From Anaerolineales bacterium (GTDB taxonomy: Bacteria; Chloroflexota; Anaerolineae; Anaerolineales; Villigracilaceae), in assembly GCA_030680795.1 (NCBI GenBank), contig JAUXUL010000024.1, positions 1-48,612 of the forward strand: a stretch of DNA of 48,612 nucleotides, in the 5' to 3' direction. Positions 24,046 to 32,953 of the stretch are shown here, in pieces. The notes beneath the pieces are model-generated. The model worked only from the letters and a program-made list of their open reading frames with translations. It did not search any database and was not told where the DNA came from. Position 1 is the first letter of the stretch. Each line of letters begins with the position of its first letter. The position numbers and the translations under genes are program-made.

Positions 24046-25776
24046 TTAATACCACCCACGCTTTGATATCTGTTCTAAAGATTGAGACGAAATTTCTTCA
24101 AACACTTCACTTGAACCATCGAAAAATCCAGCTTTGAGAGGAGCCCAAGACGTTCCTGAAAGTTTTGCTTCATTGATTAGTCTATGTAAAGGACTGGCTT
24201 GATTGCCATGCTGAGTCTTCCAGCCAAATCTTCCAACTGGTCCCCATAATCTATGTCCTCCTTTGACTCGTTCGTATGCATGTTCTAGGGAAATGAGTAT
24301 TTCCAATCGATCAAAGGTCGCCTCGTAATCGCTGCCAAGAAAAAGCAAGTCATCGAGTAGCGGCTGAAAATATTTAAATAAATATTCACTTATAGGAACA
24401 AATTGTCTTTCGTGCCCAGGTAGTAATTTGAATGCGTCATGCAAATTACCAACTGAATTATACAAAGCTTGAATTATAGGTGTTTCAACATTTCCGCTTG
24501 ATGGGTCTGTTACTTTTGAGGAAAAATACCCATACAGGTTTTCATAATTATTGGCTGCAACAGCAGCTAACCCAGTCGAATATGTAAGAAGCAAAATTGG
24601 GTACCACCGTAATGCAATCCAAACAGTATTACCAGAAGTCACTTGAAGTCGACTAGCTAAACGCTTTGATGGCAAACTCATTATTTCTTTATGCTCAATT
24701 GTTCCCCAATAGCCCATAAGTGAAGTAATTGACAAAAGTTCAGACGCTACTATCTGATATTTTTCTAGGCGATCAGAAAATTCATCGACACTCCATTGGG
24801 TTTGAAGTGAGAATTCTTCATCCGATAATTTTGTCAGCGCGGCTCTAGTATTTTCAGCTACCAGATCGTGCAGCTTTATGCGACAAAGTGAGTTTGAAAG
24901 AAACTCTTTAGTTTTATCAATTGTATTCATGTGTTCGTTTTCTCCATCTTCCATTAATGGAGAAGATACAGCAATTAATATATCTTTATCTTCTTCCTTG
25001 TTTTCTTGTAGTTCTGAGAGAATTGGAGCGGAGAAGATAAAGTCGCCATCACCATCAAGATATCCAAAATGAGGGGTCTGATACGAGTCCCTATCTTGCG
25101 CAACTTTTTGATAAACATAGTTCATAACACCGTTCGCGGTAATTACTCCATATGTATCCGCTGCGTTTCCATCAAGTGCGTCAAGGAAATGTCCTGTGAA
25201 TACGGAATGATTAGGGCGTGGTCCTCCCAAGTCGGCGACTAACTCATCAGCTTTTCCCGCTGTAATAACTTGTCGTGAAGGTCTTAAAAGCATGTCTTTT
25301 AAAAAGCGCATAGCGCCAGGCTGCAAAGCTCTTGTAATTGCCGTCCCGCCATAACAAGCATCCATTACAAAAAGAATATGTTTTGCGGGGATTAAGTCAG
25401 CATTTCGAGTTAGTTCATCCCACCTTATTAAGCTACCTAATTCATCAGTACTTCCATCTTGTGGTACCAGAAAGCCTACATCAGACCTTCGTGACTTCGT
25501 GGTGAACCCATGTCCAGCAAAGAAAATAAAAATGCGGTCATTTTCATTGATGGCGTCTGATGTAAATGACATGAATTCCTTCAAGATTTTATTTCGGCTC
25601 GCATCCTTGTCAAAGAGCAAAGTGATATTCTCGTTCGGGAACGAGAAACGATCTTGGAGTATTTTGCCAACAGCTTCCGCGTCGCTGATCGCGTACCCAA
25701 GAGGTGAAGCATGCAAATAATTATTGATTCCAATCACCAAGGCATAACTTGTAGAGTAGGATGAGATAAGCGACAT
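24046..25776 (-). CDS. Caspase-like (peptidase C14) protein with unrecognised C-terminal half
   Basis: 576 residues from the ATG at 25776 (GAGGG 5 nt upstream); an earlier TTG is less likely. Residues about 8-255 are a caspase/metacaspase domain: YALVIGINNY at the start, the catalytic His in FIFFAGHGF (His89) and the catalytic Cys in VMDACYGG (Cys141), closing with YLDGDGDFIF. The remaining roughly 300 residues are helix-rich and match nothing I recognise. There is no signal peptide or membrane helix. Bacterial caspase-like proteins often act as proteolytic effectors in defence or cell-death modules. Neighbours (R-M genes, hicAB) and the AT-rich DNA support that reading, but the function is unproven. 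Confidence 0.85.
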   Translation of the reverse strand: MSLISSYSTSYALVIGINNYLHASPLGYAISDAEAVGKILQDRFSFPNENITLLFDKDASRNKILKEFMSFTSDAINENDRIFIFFAGHGFTTKSRRSDVGFLVPQDGSTDELGSLIRWDELTRNADLIPAKHILFVMDACYGGTAITRALQPGAMRFLKDMLLRPSRQVITAGKADELVADLGGPRPNHSVFTGHFLDALDGNAADTYGVITANGVMNYVYQKVAQDRDSYQTPHFGYLDGDGDFIFSAPILSELQENKEEDKDILIAVSSPLMEDGENEHMNTIDKTKEFLSNSLCRIKLHDLVAENTRAALTKLSDEEFSLQTQWSVDEFSDRLEKYQIVASELLSITSLMGYWGTIEHKEIMSLPSKRLASRLQVTSGNTVWIALRWYPILLLTYSTGLAAVAANNYENLYGYFSSKVTDPSSGNVETPIIQALYNSVGNLHDAFKLLPGHERQFVPISEYLFKYFQPLLDDLLFLGSDYEATFDRLEILISLEHAYERVKGGHRLWGPVGRFGWKTQHGNQASPLHRLINEAKLSGTSWAPLKAGFFDGSSEVFEEISSQSLEQISKRGWY

Positions 25777-25841
25777 ACTGACCCTCAAATCAATGATTAA
25801 CAGAAATTATCACAGTGATTTATTTTACACCCAGTGTTCTC

Positions 25842-27494
25842 TCACACTTCCATCTCCTCCTCTTCCCTCGCCACCTCCCCGCGTTCCATCTTCTTCTTCA
25901 AATGCTCAGGCCATTGACTTGTATCTTCGGATGGCAAAAATGTCAGGCTCGGGCCGTGCTGGGTGAGGATATCGTTCGTGCCGCAGTTAAGCACGGCTTT
26001 GGCTGCGTCGATGCCCGATTGCGTCACGCCTGCTACGCCGTGACTGAGCGTGCTCGCGCCGCACAGGTATAAACCGTCGAACTCGGTGCGCGGCGAGAAT
26101 GCCCACGGCCCCACCTGCGACGGGCTTTTCTCGATGCCGTATAAATTTCCGTGCGTGGCGTTGAGATAATGTTCGTTCGTCAGCGGCGTGCCGAGGCTGT
26201 AAAACACAATGTGCTTGCTCAACCCGGGAACGTGTTTTTCCAGTCCACGCACCATGCGCCACGCCAGGTCTTCCTTCATCGCGTCGTAGTCCGATGGGCG
26301 CGCGCCGTATTTGGTGTGCGCCCACTTCTCGAAAGCCTCATAGCCCACGAACGCAAACGACTCGCAGGTATGATGTCCCGAGTGCATCTTCGACGGGTCT
26401 TTCAACGTGGTCGTGGTCAGGAACATGCCAGACGGCGTATCGGCGTTCAGTGCCGCGTCGGTCAGACCGTCTGAGTAGATCTTATCCACGTCGGCGTGGT
26501 CGTAGTACCAGAAGTTGCCCGAGTCGAGTCCCGCGCCGCGCAGGTCCATGTCGGTAGCGAAAAATAAACTCAGGCAGGATGTCGAATACTTGGCCGAATC
26601 CACTTTGCGTTTTAATTTCGGCGAGAGCTGATCGCGCCCGATGAGTTGACCAAACGTGATCTCAGGGTCTGCGTTGGAGATGACTACATCCGCGCGGATT
26701 TCCTCGCCACTATCTAATTCCACGCCGATGACTTTTTTCGCTTCGACGAGAATCCGTTTCACGCGACACTGCAGCCTGATCTCGCCGCCCGCGCGTTTCA
26801 ACGCCCGGACGAATGCGCGCGGTAGCGTGAACGCGCCGCCAAGCGGATAGTAGCCGCCGTCGAGATAGTGATGGGTGATACCCGCGTGCATGAATGCCGA
26901 GACCTGCGAAGGCGGCAGTCCATGATCACCTGCCTGACCCGCCAGCACGCCGCGCAAAACGGGGTCGCTGACGTGCGCGTTGATCAGGTCCGCGCCGGTG
27001 GCACGCACCCATTTGAGGACGTTGCCCGCACCCTTCGCTGTTTTCAACGGGTTGCTCAAATTGCCGAGATTTCTGAGTCCCTCCGTCATGTTGACGAGGT
27101 CGGCGAAGTACGAATCGATACCCTTTGCCTCAAACGGGAAATGACTCTTGAGCCGTTCGATTAAATTTTCCTTGCCCTTGGGAAAGTCCACGCGCTTATC
27201 ACCAACGACGATGTGATCATAACCATCCGGGTTGAGTTCGCAGAACGTGAGGTCTTGCGAAACGCCAAGTCCTTCATAAATATTCCGCAAATGTCCACCC
27301 TCATGCAAGTCGCCGATGTAATGCACGCCAGGGCTGAAGCGATAGCCGCTCAACGTGAACGAATGAGTCCACCCGCCCGGGCAGTCGTGCTGTTCGAGCA
27401 CCAGCACTTTCTTCCCCGCCTGCGCCAATGCGACCGCGGCGGTCAATCCTCCCGCGCCTGAGCCAATGATGATTGCGTCGTAGGATATGGTCAT
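25842..27494 (-). CDS. FAD-dependent oxidoreductase, phytoene desaturase / retinol saturase-like
   Basis: 550 residues. The N-terminal dinucleotide-binding motif is YDAIIIGSGAGGLTAAVALA (about 5-24), with the FAD ribose contact LVLEQHDCPGGWTHSF (about 31-46) and GVHYIG. A second FAD contact near the C-terminus is GLYLCGASTLSHGVAGV. This layout fits the CrtI/RetSat family, which adds or removes hydrogens on polyene lipids using FAD. Exact substrate unknown; no other carotenoid gene is nearby. GC content returns to the level of the flanks, so the island ends before this gene. Confidence 0.87.
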   Translation of the reverse strand: MTISYDAIIIGSGAGGLTAAVALAQAGKKVLVLEQHDCPGGWTHSFTLSGYRFSPGVHYIGDLHEGGHLRNIYEGLGVSQDLTFCELNPDGYDHIVVGDKRVDFPKGKENLIERLKSHFPFEAKGIDSYFADLVNMTEGLRNLGNLSNPLKTAKGAGNVLKWVRATGADLINAHVSDPVLRGVLAGQAGDHGLPPSQVSAFMHAGITHHYLDGGYYPLGGAFTLPRAFVRALKRAGGEIRLQCRVKRILVEAKKVIGVELDSGEEIRADVVISNADPEITFGQLIGRDQLSPKLKRKVDSAKYSTSCLSLFFATDMDLRGAGLDSGNFWYYDHADVDKIYSDGLTDAALNADTPSGMFLTTTTLKDPSKMHSGHHTCESFAFVGYEAFEKWAHTKYGARPSDYDAMKEDLAWRMVRGLEKHVPGLSKHIVFYSLGTPLTNEHYLNATHGNLYGIEKSPSQVGPWAFSPRTEFDGLYLCGASTLSHGVAGVTQSGIDAAKAVLNCGTNDILTQHGPSLTFLPSEDTSQWPEHLKKKMERGEVAREEEEMEV

Positions 27495-27584
27495 GGTGAA
27501 CTCTTAAATACCATCTTACTCCTCAAATACTCGGACCCTGCTGCTTCAGAAAATCCCGCGTACTTTTAGCGCCGCTCTTCAACC

Positions 27585-28559
27585 CTATCTTGCCAGGACC
27601 TTCGCCATGTGATAGTACTCCATATTCACCTGGCGCTTATTGCTGATCACGTCCAAAAGCGGAATGTAATCCACACCTTTGCCTTTGAGCCCGGTCATGA
27701 CACCATGTTTACCTTCCGCAAGCGCTTCCACGGCTTTTACACCCATGCGCGAGGCCAGCAGACGGTCGTATGCAGTCGGTGAGCCGCCGCGTTGAATGTG
27801 ACCGAGAATGGTCATGCGTGTTTTGAAGCCCACATCCATGCTGTCAATTTTTTCGGCAAGATCAATTGTGCGGATACCGGATCCTTCAGCATTGATGATA
27901 ATGGCATGTGTCTTGCCGCGTTTATAGGCTTCTTCAACTGCCAAAGCTACTTCATCTGCGGTGATCGGCACTTCGGGGATCAGCGCCACTTCTGCGCCGC
28001 AGACAATGGCCGCCATCACCGCGAGGTAGCCGCAGTTGCGTCCCATCGTTTCGATCAGGAATGCGCGCTGATGGGATGAGGCCGTATCGCGCAATTTATC
28101 CACCGCTTCCATGATGGTGTTCATGGCGGTATCCGTGCCAATCGCAATGTTGGTGCCCCAGATGTCATTGTCAATACTGCCGGGCATGCCGATGACCTTC
28201 AGGCCTTTTTGTGAAAGCGCATACGCGCCGCGCATCGAACCTTCGCCGCCGATTACGATCAACGCATCCATGCCGGCCTCATTCATCTTGCGAATCGCGT
28301 CACGCTGGCCGGCAGGTTCCATAAAACGCTTGCTACGGCTGGTGAGCAGAACTGTTCCGCCGCGCTGCAAGATCCCGCCTACATCGCGCAGTCCCAGCGG
28401 GCGGAATTCGCCGTTGATCAAGCCTTCATAACCATGTTGAATGCCGATGACTTCCATGTTATTCGTCAACGCTGTGCGCACCACAGCACGGATGGCCGCA
28501 TTCATGCCGGGCGCATCGCCCCCGGAAGTAAGTACCCCGATCGTGAATTTCTCTGCCAT
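27585..28559 (-). CDS. pfkA: 6-phosphofructokinase
   Basis: 324 residues from the ATG at 28559 (the frame opens 27 codons earlier inside rnz). Motifs: TSGGDAPGMNAAIR (ATP P-loop equivalent, 11-24), GGEGSMRGA (104-112), PGSIDNDIWGT (126-136), ETMGRNCGYLA and GHIQRGGSPTAYDR. Gly107 and Gly127 point to the ATP-dependent rather than PPi-dependent type. The usual Mg-binding Asp of GGDGS is Glu106, and Thr of PGTIDND is Ser; whether this alters catalysis is open. Starts 1 bp after the rnz stop, so the two are probably one operon. Confidence 0.93.
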   Translation of the reverse strand: MAEKFTIGVLTSGGDAPGMNAAIRAVVRTALTNNMEVIGIQHGYEGLINGEFRPLGLRDVGGILQRGGTVLLTSRSKRFMEPAGQRDAIRKMNEAGMDALIVIGGEGSMRGAYALSQKGLKVIGMPGSIDNDIWGTNIAIGTDTAMNTIMEAVDKLRDTASSHQRAFLIETMGRNCGYLAVMAAIVCGAEVALIPEVPITADEVALAVEEAYKRGKTHAIIINAEGSGIRTIDLAEKIDSMDVGFKTRMTILGHIQRGGSPTAYDRLLASRMGVKAVEALAEGKHGVMTGLKGKGVDYIPLLDVISNKRQVNMEYYHMAKVLAR

Positions 28560-28560
28560 C

Positions 28561-29481
28561 TTAAATTTCTCTCTTGATCTGAAAGGTATCAAAATCGCGT
28601 GCCACAACCGTATTCGGAAAAACTGATTGCGCTTGCGCAATCACGTCCTTTCCGCGGTAGCGGCGCGAAATATGCGTAAGAATTAGTTTTTTGACCCTTG
28701 CTTTTATGGCGAGTTCCGCGCCCATGCGGGCAGTCAGGTGAGAGAATTGCTTTGCCATATCTGCTTCTTCATCTAAATATGTGGACTCAATCACCAGGGC
28801 ATCCGCATCCTTGCAGACCTCGATCAGGTTATCTGTCCTGCCAGCATCCCCCACAACGATGAGTTTACTGCCCTTTTCCCAGTCACCCAGCACATCGTCC
28901 GGCGTGATGCGTTTGCTGTTGGTCAGAATGATCTCCTTACCGGCCACCAGCTCACCGCGTTCTGGTCCGAATGGCACGCCGAGTTCGTCCGCTTTTTGTG
29001 AAAGAAAAGGCCGGCGTGCTTTCTCTTCAAACACATAACCCAGGCAATCCGGCCCGCGATGTGTAACGGGAAAAGCAGTTACGGTGAAATCGTCAGCTTC
29101 AAAGACAATACCGGGTTTGACCTCAATTATTTTTAAGGGCATGGGAGGCTGGTTGCCGCGCAGGACAACATCATAAAGAAGCGTTCGCACCCGCTCGAGC
29201 GTGCTCCGCCCGCCGAAGATATTTAGTTCATCAATGGATTCCCAGCGCAGGAGTGTGGAAAGCAAACCGCCCAGCCCAAGGATATGATCGAGATGTCCAT
29301 GGGTAAGTAAAATGCGTGTCAGACGTTTGAATCCAATGCCGGATTGAAGAATCTGTCTTTGCGTGCCTTCGCCGCAATCAATCAGAAACCGATACTCATT
29401 ATGAGAAACGATTTGCCCCGAAAGTCCGCGGTTTGCTGATGGCGCGGATGCAGAAGTGCCAAGAAAAAGGATTTCGAACAA
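28561..29481 (-). CDS. rnz: Ribonuclease Z
   Basis: A 306-residue metallo-beta-lactamase-fold tRNA 3' endonuclease. The zinc site LLTHGHLDHILGLGG gives His61, His63, Asp65 and His66, with further ligands VVGDAGRTDN and LTHISRRY. The N-terminus EILFLGTSASAPSANRG is characteristic. It removes 3' trailers from tRNA precursors, which fits a genome whose tRNA-Arg here lacks encoded CCA. The start codon is TTG with AAGGA 7 nt upstream. Confidence 0.93.
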   Translation of the reverse strand: MFEILFLGTSASAPSANRGLSGQIVSHNEYRFLIDCGEGTQRQILQSGIGFKRLTRILLTHGHLDHILGLGGLLSTLLRWESIDELNIFGGRSTLERVRTLLYDVVLRGNQPPMPLKIIEVKPGIVFEADDFTVTAFPVTHRGPDCLGYVFEEKARRPFLSQKADELGVPFGPERGELVAGKEIILTNSKRITPDDVLGDWEKGSKLIVVGDAGRTDNLIEVCKDADALVIESTYLDEEADMAKQFSHLTARMGAELAIKARVKKLILTHISRRYRGKDVIAQAQSVFPNTVVARDFDTFQIKREI

Positions 29482-29508
29482 GGTTGAGTCCTTACAATAA
29501 TACTAGCC

Positions 29509-29608
29509 AATGTCGCTGCGAGGCGCTCCTGGTTTTAGCCGAAGCAGTCTCCCAATAACAGGGGATTGCTTCGTCGGGGAGAGCAAGAACCTTCCTCGCA
29601 ACGACATT
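29509..29608. repeat. Interspersed inverted repeat, CATTGCGAGG family (divergent copy 2)
   Basis: AATGTCGCTGCGAGG (29509-29523) and CCTCGCAACGACATT (29594-29608) pair with one mismatch. Inner CGAAGCAGTC/GATTGCTTCG resembles copies 1 and 3. Compensatory-style changes suggest the stem is kept. Confidence 0.75.
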
Positions 29609-29754
29609 ATTAATATTGAGAATTTTTACCCTGCAATTGTACCTTATCGCTAGTCCAAAAATTTAGTATATTTTCCGCAAGAATACCAGGCATTATTGAC
29701 ACCTTATGTTTAACAGTGATGCGATACCCTGTAAAGAAAACAGACCATTTGTGC

Positions 29755-29760
29755 TATAAT
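29755..29760 (+). promoter_or_regulatory. Extended -10 promoter element of ftsK
   Basis: TGCTATAAT is an extended -10 (TGnTATAAT). +1 is expected near 29767, leaving a leader of about 77 nt before the ATG. Confidence 0.6.
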
Positions 29761-29843
29761 CATTTAACGGTATTTAACCACAAGAACAATCTCTAATCTC
29801 CACTTACCGATCTCCAATCTCCAATTACCAACTCCCGCAATTC

Positions 29844-32144
29844 ATGCCTCTCCTCAAACCCTCCACCCCTCCCAAAAAGAACACAAAACCTGCGGGTAAA
29901 ACCCTCCCACCCCAAAAAGGAGGACCGCCGCGCAATAAACGTGCGCCGCGCAATGCTGCGTATGCCCTGCGTGAACCTTCCTGGTGGGAAAACCTCTCCG
30001 CTGAACGCAAACTGGATGTCGTCGGCATTATCCTTGCATTTATTGGCATCATTATTTTTTTGGGGTTAATTTCCGCCAATCGTTCTGCCCTGATTGGCGG
30101 GGCAATATTTTTTCTTTCACAAATTTTCGGCTGGGGTGTTTACATCCTCCCGCTCGGCTTGCTCCTCTTTGGTCTGTGGCTTGTCTTTCGCAAGATCGAA
30201 CGCATCCCTCCGCTTACTCTTGAACGCACTGTCGGCAGTCTCATCCTTTTCCTCTGGCTTCTCACCGTCATACATTCCTTTGTCGCCACTGCTGAATCCG
30301 CCGAAGCTGTTGCCCTGGCAGGCGCGGGCGGCGGCGCACTCGGCGGACTCTTCCAACGCATCCTCTGGGCAGGGCTTGGCGGTGGTGGTACGTTCGTGGC
30401 ATTACTGGCCTGGCTCATCATCGGCATCGCAATTACATTGGATAAACCCGTATCGGAATTATTCTTCTGGCTCGCGCCGTTGACTGTAAAACTGCGAGAG
30501 TTGCTGAACAAACCCATCGCGCCCCCGCCCCCGCTCGAACCTGCTTCTGCTGCGACAGATGATTTCACCCCGATAGATGCCTCGGCACTGCCTCAAGTGA
30601 GGACATCCGCCATTCCCGCCCAACCTTTGCGGACAACAAGCGGCCCATCCGTCATCCACTGGACATTGCCCAGCGTCAGCGACATCCTTGACTCAGGCGA
30701 TGCCCCATCCATCAATGAAGAGTTCATCCAGCAGCGCGCGCGATTAATCGAAGAGACATTAGCCTCCTTCGGAGCGCCAGCCCAGGTAGTTGCGATCAGC
30801 CGCGGGCCGGCGATCACGCAGTTCGGAGTGGAACCTCTTTTTCTTGAGTCCAGAGGCGGGGTGCGGATGAAAGTGCGCGTGAGCAAGATCGCCTCCCTGT
30901 CTGATGATCTTGCGCTCGCATTAGCCGCGCCGCGCATCCGCATTCAAGCGCCGGTGCCCGGGCATAGTTACGTCGGCATCGAAGTTCCCAATGAAGAGAT
31001 GGCCATGGTGGCCCTGCGCGATATTTTGGAAAGTGAGATCTACACGCGCAACACCAAGCCTCTGAACTTTGGGTTAGGCCGCGATGTGGCGGGACTTCCC
31101 ATTATTGCCAGCCTCGAAGGTATGCCGCATTTGCTGATCGCAGGCACAACGGGTTCCGGTAAATCTGTGTGCGTGAATTCCATTCTCACCTGCATGCTGC
31201 TTTACAATACACCCGATGACCTGCGCTTGGTGTTGGTTGACCCCAAGCGCGTGGAGTTGACTGGCTATAACGGCATCCCTCATTTACTCGGGCCTGTGGT
31301 CGTTGAAATGGAGCGCGTGATCGGTGCATTGCAATGGATGACGCGCGAAATGGATAAACGTTATCATCTGTTCGGACAAGCCGGCTCGCGCAATATCACT
31401 GACTACAACGCCAAAATGAAATTGCAGGGACAGAAGAAACTGCCGTATCTCGTCATCATCATTGATGAGTTGGCAGATCTAATGATGATCGCTCCCGATG
31501 AAACTGAAAAGACCATTACGCGCCTTGCACAGTTATCACGCGCGACGGGCATTCACATGATTCTCGCTACGCAGCGTCCGTCAGTGGATGTGGTGACGGG
31601 TCTCATCAAAGCGAACTTTCCCGCGCGCATTGCCTTCGCTGTGGCATCCAACACCGACAGCCGTGTTATTCTCGACCAACCCGGCGCGGAAAGATTGCTT
31701 GGGCGCGGTGACATGTTGTATCAAGCGCCCGATGCGCCTTCCGCCGCCCGCTTGCAGGGAGTATTTGTTTCAGACCATGAAATTCAAAAATTGGTGGAAT
31801 ACTGGCGCGCACAGGCCGGCGGAGGCAGTTCCTATGCAGTTGCCGGCATGCCCGCGGATTCTGTCCCCGAAAATGTCCCGCTAAAGCAAACACCATTATG
31901 GGAAGAGATGAAGAAAGTGGATGGCGACCCGCTTTATCATGAAGCAGTCGCAATCGTCCGTAAGGAGGGACGCGCCTCCGTTTCCATGCTGCAGAGAAGA
32001 TTACGCATCGGCTACACCCGCTCATCCCGCATTGTGGATATGATGGAAGATAAAAAGATCGTTGGTCCCCCCGAAGGCGGCACGCAAATGCGCCAGGTGC
32101 TGGATTACGGTGCCACCGCACCGCCAAAGGATGATGGGATGTAA
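29844..32144 (+). CDS. ftsK: FtsK/SpoIIIE-type DNA translocase
   Basis: 766 residues. A basic Pro-rich tail (1-45) is followed by about four membrane helices (60-210), a short linker, the alpha/beta motor domain and a C-terminal gamma DNA-reading domain. Walker A is GTTGSGKSVCVN (about residue 433) and Walker B LVIIIDELADLMM. The gamma winged helix includes RRLRIGYTRSSRIVDMME (about 715-735). FtsK pumps chromosome ends through the septum and activates dimer resolution. The linker is short compared with E. coli FtsK, as in SpoIIIE-type proteins. Confidence 0.95.
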   Translation: MPLLKPSTPPKKNTKPAGKTLPPQKGGPPRNKRAPRNAAYALREPSWWENLSAERKLDVVGIILAFIGIIIFLGLISANRSALIGGAIFFLSQIFGWGVYILPLGLLLFGLWLVFRKIERIPPLTLERTVGSLILFLWLLTVIHSFVATAESAEAVALAGAGGGALGGLFQRILWAGLGGGGTFVALLAWLIIGIAITLDKPVSELFFWLAPLTVKLRELLNKPIAPPPPLEPASAATDDFTPIDASALPQVRTSAIPAQPLRTTSGPSVIHWTLPSVSDILDSGDAPSINEEFIQQRARLIEETLASFGAPAQVVAISRGPAITQFGVEPLFLESRGGVRMKVRVSKIASLSDDLALALAAPRIRIQAPVPGHSYVGIEVPNEEMAMVALRDILESEIYTRNTKPLNFGLGRDVAGLPIIASLEGMPHLLIAGTTGSGKSVCVNSILTCMLLYNTPDDLRLVLVDPKRVELTGYNGIPHLLGPVVVEMERVIGALQWMTREMDKRYHLFGQAGSRNITDYNAKMKLQGQKKLPYLVIIIDELADLMMIAPDETEKTITRLAQLSRATGIHMILATQRPSVDVVTGLIKANFPARIAFAVASNTDSRVILDQPGAERLLGRGDMLYQAPDAPSAARLQGVFVSDHEIQKLVEYWRAQAGGGSSYAVAGMPADSVPENVPLKQTPLWEEMKKVDGDPLYHEAVAIVRKEGRASVSMLQRRLRIGYTRSSRIVDMMEDKKIVGPPEGGTQMRQVLDYGATAPPKDDGM

Positions 32145-32150
32145 CTTATG

Positions 32151-32186
32151 AAAAGGATTGCTGTGAGATGCGGTCCTTTTTCGTTT
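32151..32186 (+). terminator. Candidate terminator after ftsK
   Basis: AAAAGGA (32151-32157) and TCCTTTT (32174-32180) form a 7-bp stem followed by TCGTTT. Modest stability. Confidence 0.5.
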
Positions 32187-32212
32187 CACAACTTACCTTG
32201 CACACTGTCATG

Positions 32213-32274
32213 CTGAGCGTAGCGAAGCATCTTGTATTTCAGCAATAGAGACCCTTCGCTCCGTTCAGGGAATC
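32213..32274. repeat. Spacer repeat, ATGCTGAGCG/GACCCTTCGCTCC type
   Basis: CATGCTGAGCGTAGCGAAGC is followed by GAGACCCTTCGCTCCGTTCA. A related fragment (GAGACCCTTCGTTCCGCTCA) lies at about 1095-1115 upstream of serS. Part of the spacer repeat population. Confidence 0.5.
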
Positions 32275-32324
32275 ACGATTGGGTGTGTAAAGCGAGTTAT
32301 TAATGCTTGGTTTATGATACATAG

Positions 32325-32330
32325 TATAAT
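32325..32330 (+). promoter_or_regulatory. -10 element of the mutase subunit gene
   Basis: TATAAT with +1 expected near 32337. The leader is about 20 nt and carries a strong ribosome-binding site (GGAGGAG) before the GTG start. Confidence 0.5.
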
Positions 32331-32357
32331 CTCGTTAACAATTCCCTCGGAGGAGAA

Positions 32358-32780
32358 GTGACCAAAAAGAAGACTAGTCCTGAGCAGGGTCGAAGGATCC
32401 GTGTATTGGTTGCCAAGCCCGGGCTGGATGGGCATGACCGCGGCGCGAAGGTTGTGGCGCGTGCATTGCGCGATGCCGGCATGGAAGTGATCTACACCGG
32501 CCTGCGCCAAACTCCCGAAATGATTGCCGAAGCTGCCTTGCAGGAGGATGTGGATGTGGTGGGGCTTTCCATTCTCTCAGGCGCGCACATGGCATTAACT
32601 CCGCGGGTGATGGAATTGCTCAGAGCCAACAAGCAGAGTCACGTGAAGGTTTTTATCGGAGGCATCATTCCTGATGAAGATTTGCAGCGCTTAATAAAGA
32701 TGGGAGTGGCTGGTGTTTTTGGTCCCGGCGCTTCCACCGAAGACATTGTTCGTGATGTTCAGAAGGCAATGGCAGGCTAG
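32358..32780 (+). CDS. Methylmalonyl-CoA mutase, B12-binding (small) subunit
   Basis: 140 residues. The cobalamin-binding domain has the base-off motif [12 protein letters not shown] (His26 as lower axial ligand), [10 protein letters not shown] and [11 protein letters not shown]...GVFGPGAS. These are the DxHxxG-SxL-GG signatures of mutases. As a stand-alone subunit it must pair with a separate catalytic TIM-barrel subunit, which is not in this window. The following meaB gene encodes its GTPase chaperone, so the pair likely serves propionyl-CoA/succinyl-CoA interconversion. Start is GTG at 32358 with an excellent ribosome-binding site. A palindrome GGCAGGCTAGCCTGCC covers the stop codon. Confidence 0.9.
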   Translation: MTKKKTSPEQGRRIRVLVAKPGLDGHDRGAKVVARALRDAGMEVIYTGLRQTPEMIAEAALQEDVDVVGLSILSGAHMALTPRVMELLRANKQSHVKVFIGGIIPDEDLQRLIKMGVAGVFGPGASTEDIVRDVQKAMAG

Positions 32781-32793
32781 CCTGCCTTATACT

Positions 32794-32822
32794 ACACAGA
32801 GCAAAGGCTCTGTGTTTTGTTC
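32794..32822 (+). terminator. Intrinsic terminator after the mutase subunit
   Basis: ACACAGAGC (32794-32802) and GCTCTGTGT (32807-32815) with loop AAAG, followed by TTTGTTCTT. It separates the subunit gene from meaB. Confidence 0.8.
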
Positions 32823-32833
32823 TTAAGTACATT

Positions 32834-32936
32834 CGTCATTGCGAGGGCGCTCTTGTTCTTTGCCCGAAGCAATCTCTGTGACAATTGTGGAGATTGCTTC
32901 GCCACCCAAGAACAGGAGCGGCGGCTCGCAATGACG
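32834..32936. repeat. Interspersed inverted repeat, CGTCATTGCGAG family (copy 3)
   Basis: Perfect outer arms CGTCATTGCGAG (32834-32845) and CTCGCAATGACG (32925-32936). Middle arms TCTTGTTCTT/AAGAACAGGA and inner arms CGAAGCAATCTC/GAGATTGCTTCG make almost the whole 103 bp one cruciform. It lies between the mutase subunit and meaB. Confidence 0.9.
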
Positions 32937-32953
32937 AAACATAAAAATTTTTC

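Larger units (their letters stand above)
29482..29843. other. Divergent spacer between rnz and ftsK
   Basis: 362 bp containing an inverted repeat (29509-29608), an extended -10 promoter for ftsK (29755-29760) and a C-rich word repeat 'atctccaatctccaattacca' type at about 29791-29835. No gene is visible. Confidence 0.6.

Noticed and set aside
26151-27461. Several plus-strand frames opposite the FAD oxidoreductase
   Set aside because: Antisense shadows of a GC-rich gene, rich in Arg and without motifs.
32771-32786. Palindrome GGCAGGCTAGCCTGCC at the mutase subunit stop
   Set aside because: No T run and a true terminator lies just downstream; probably incidental.
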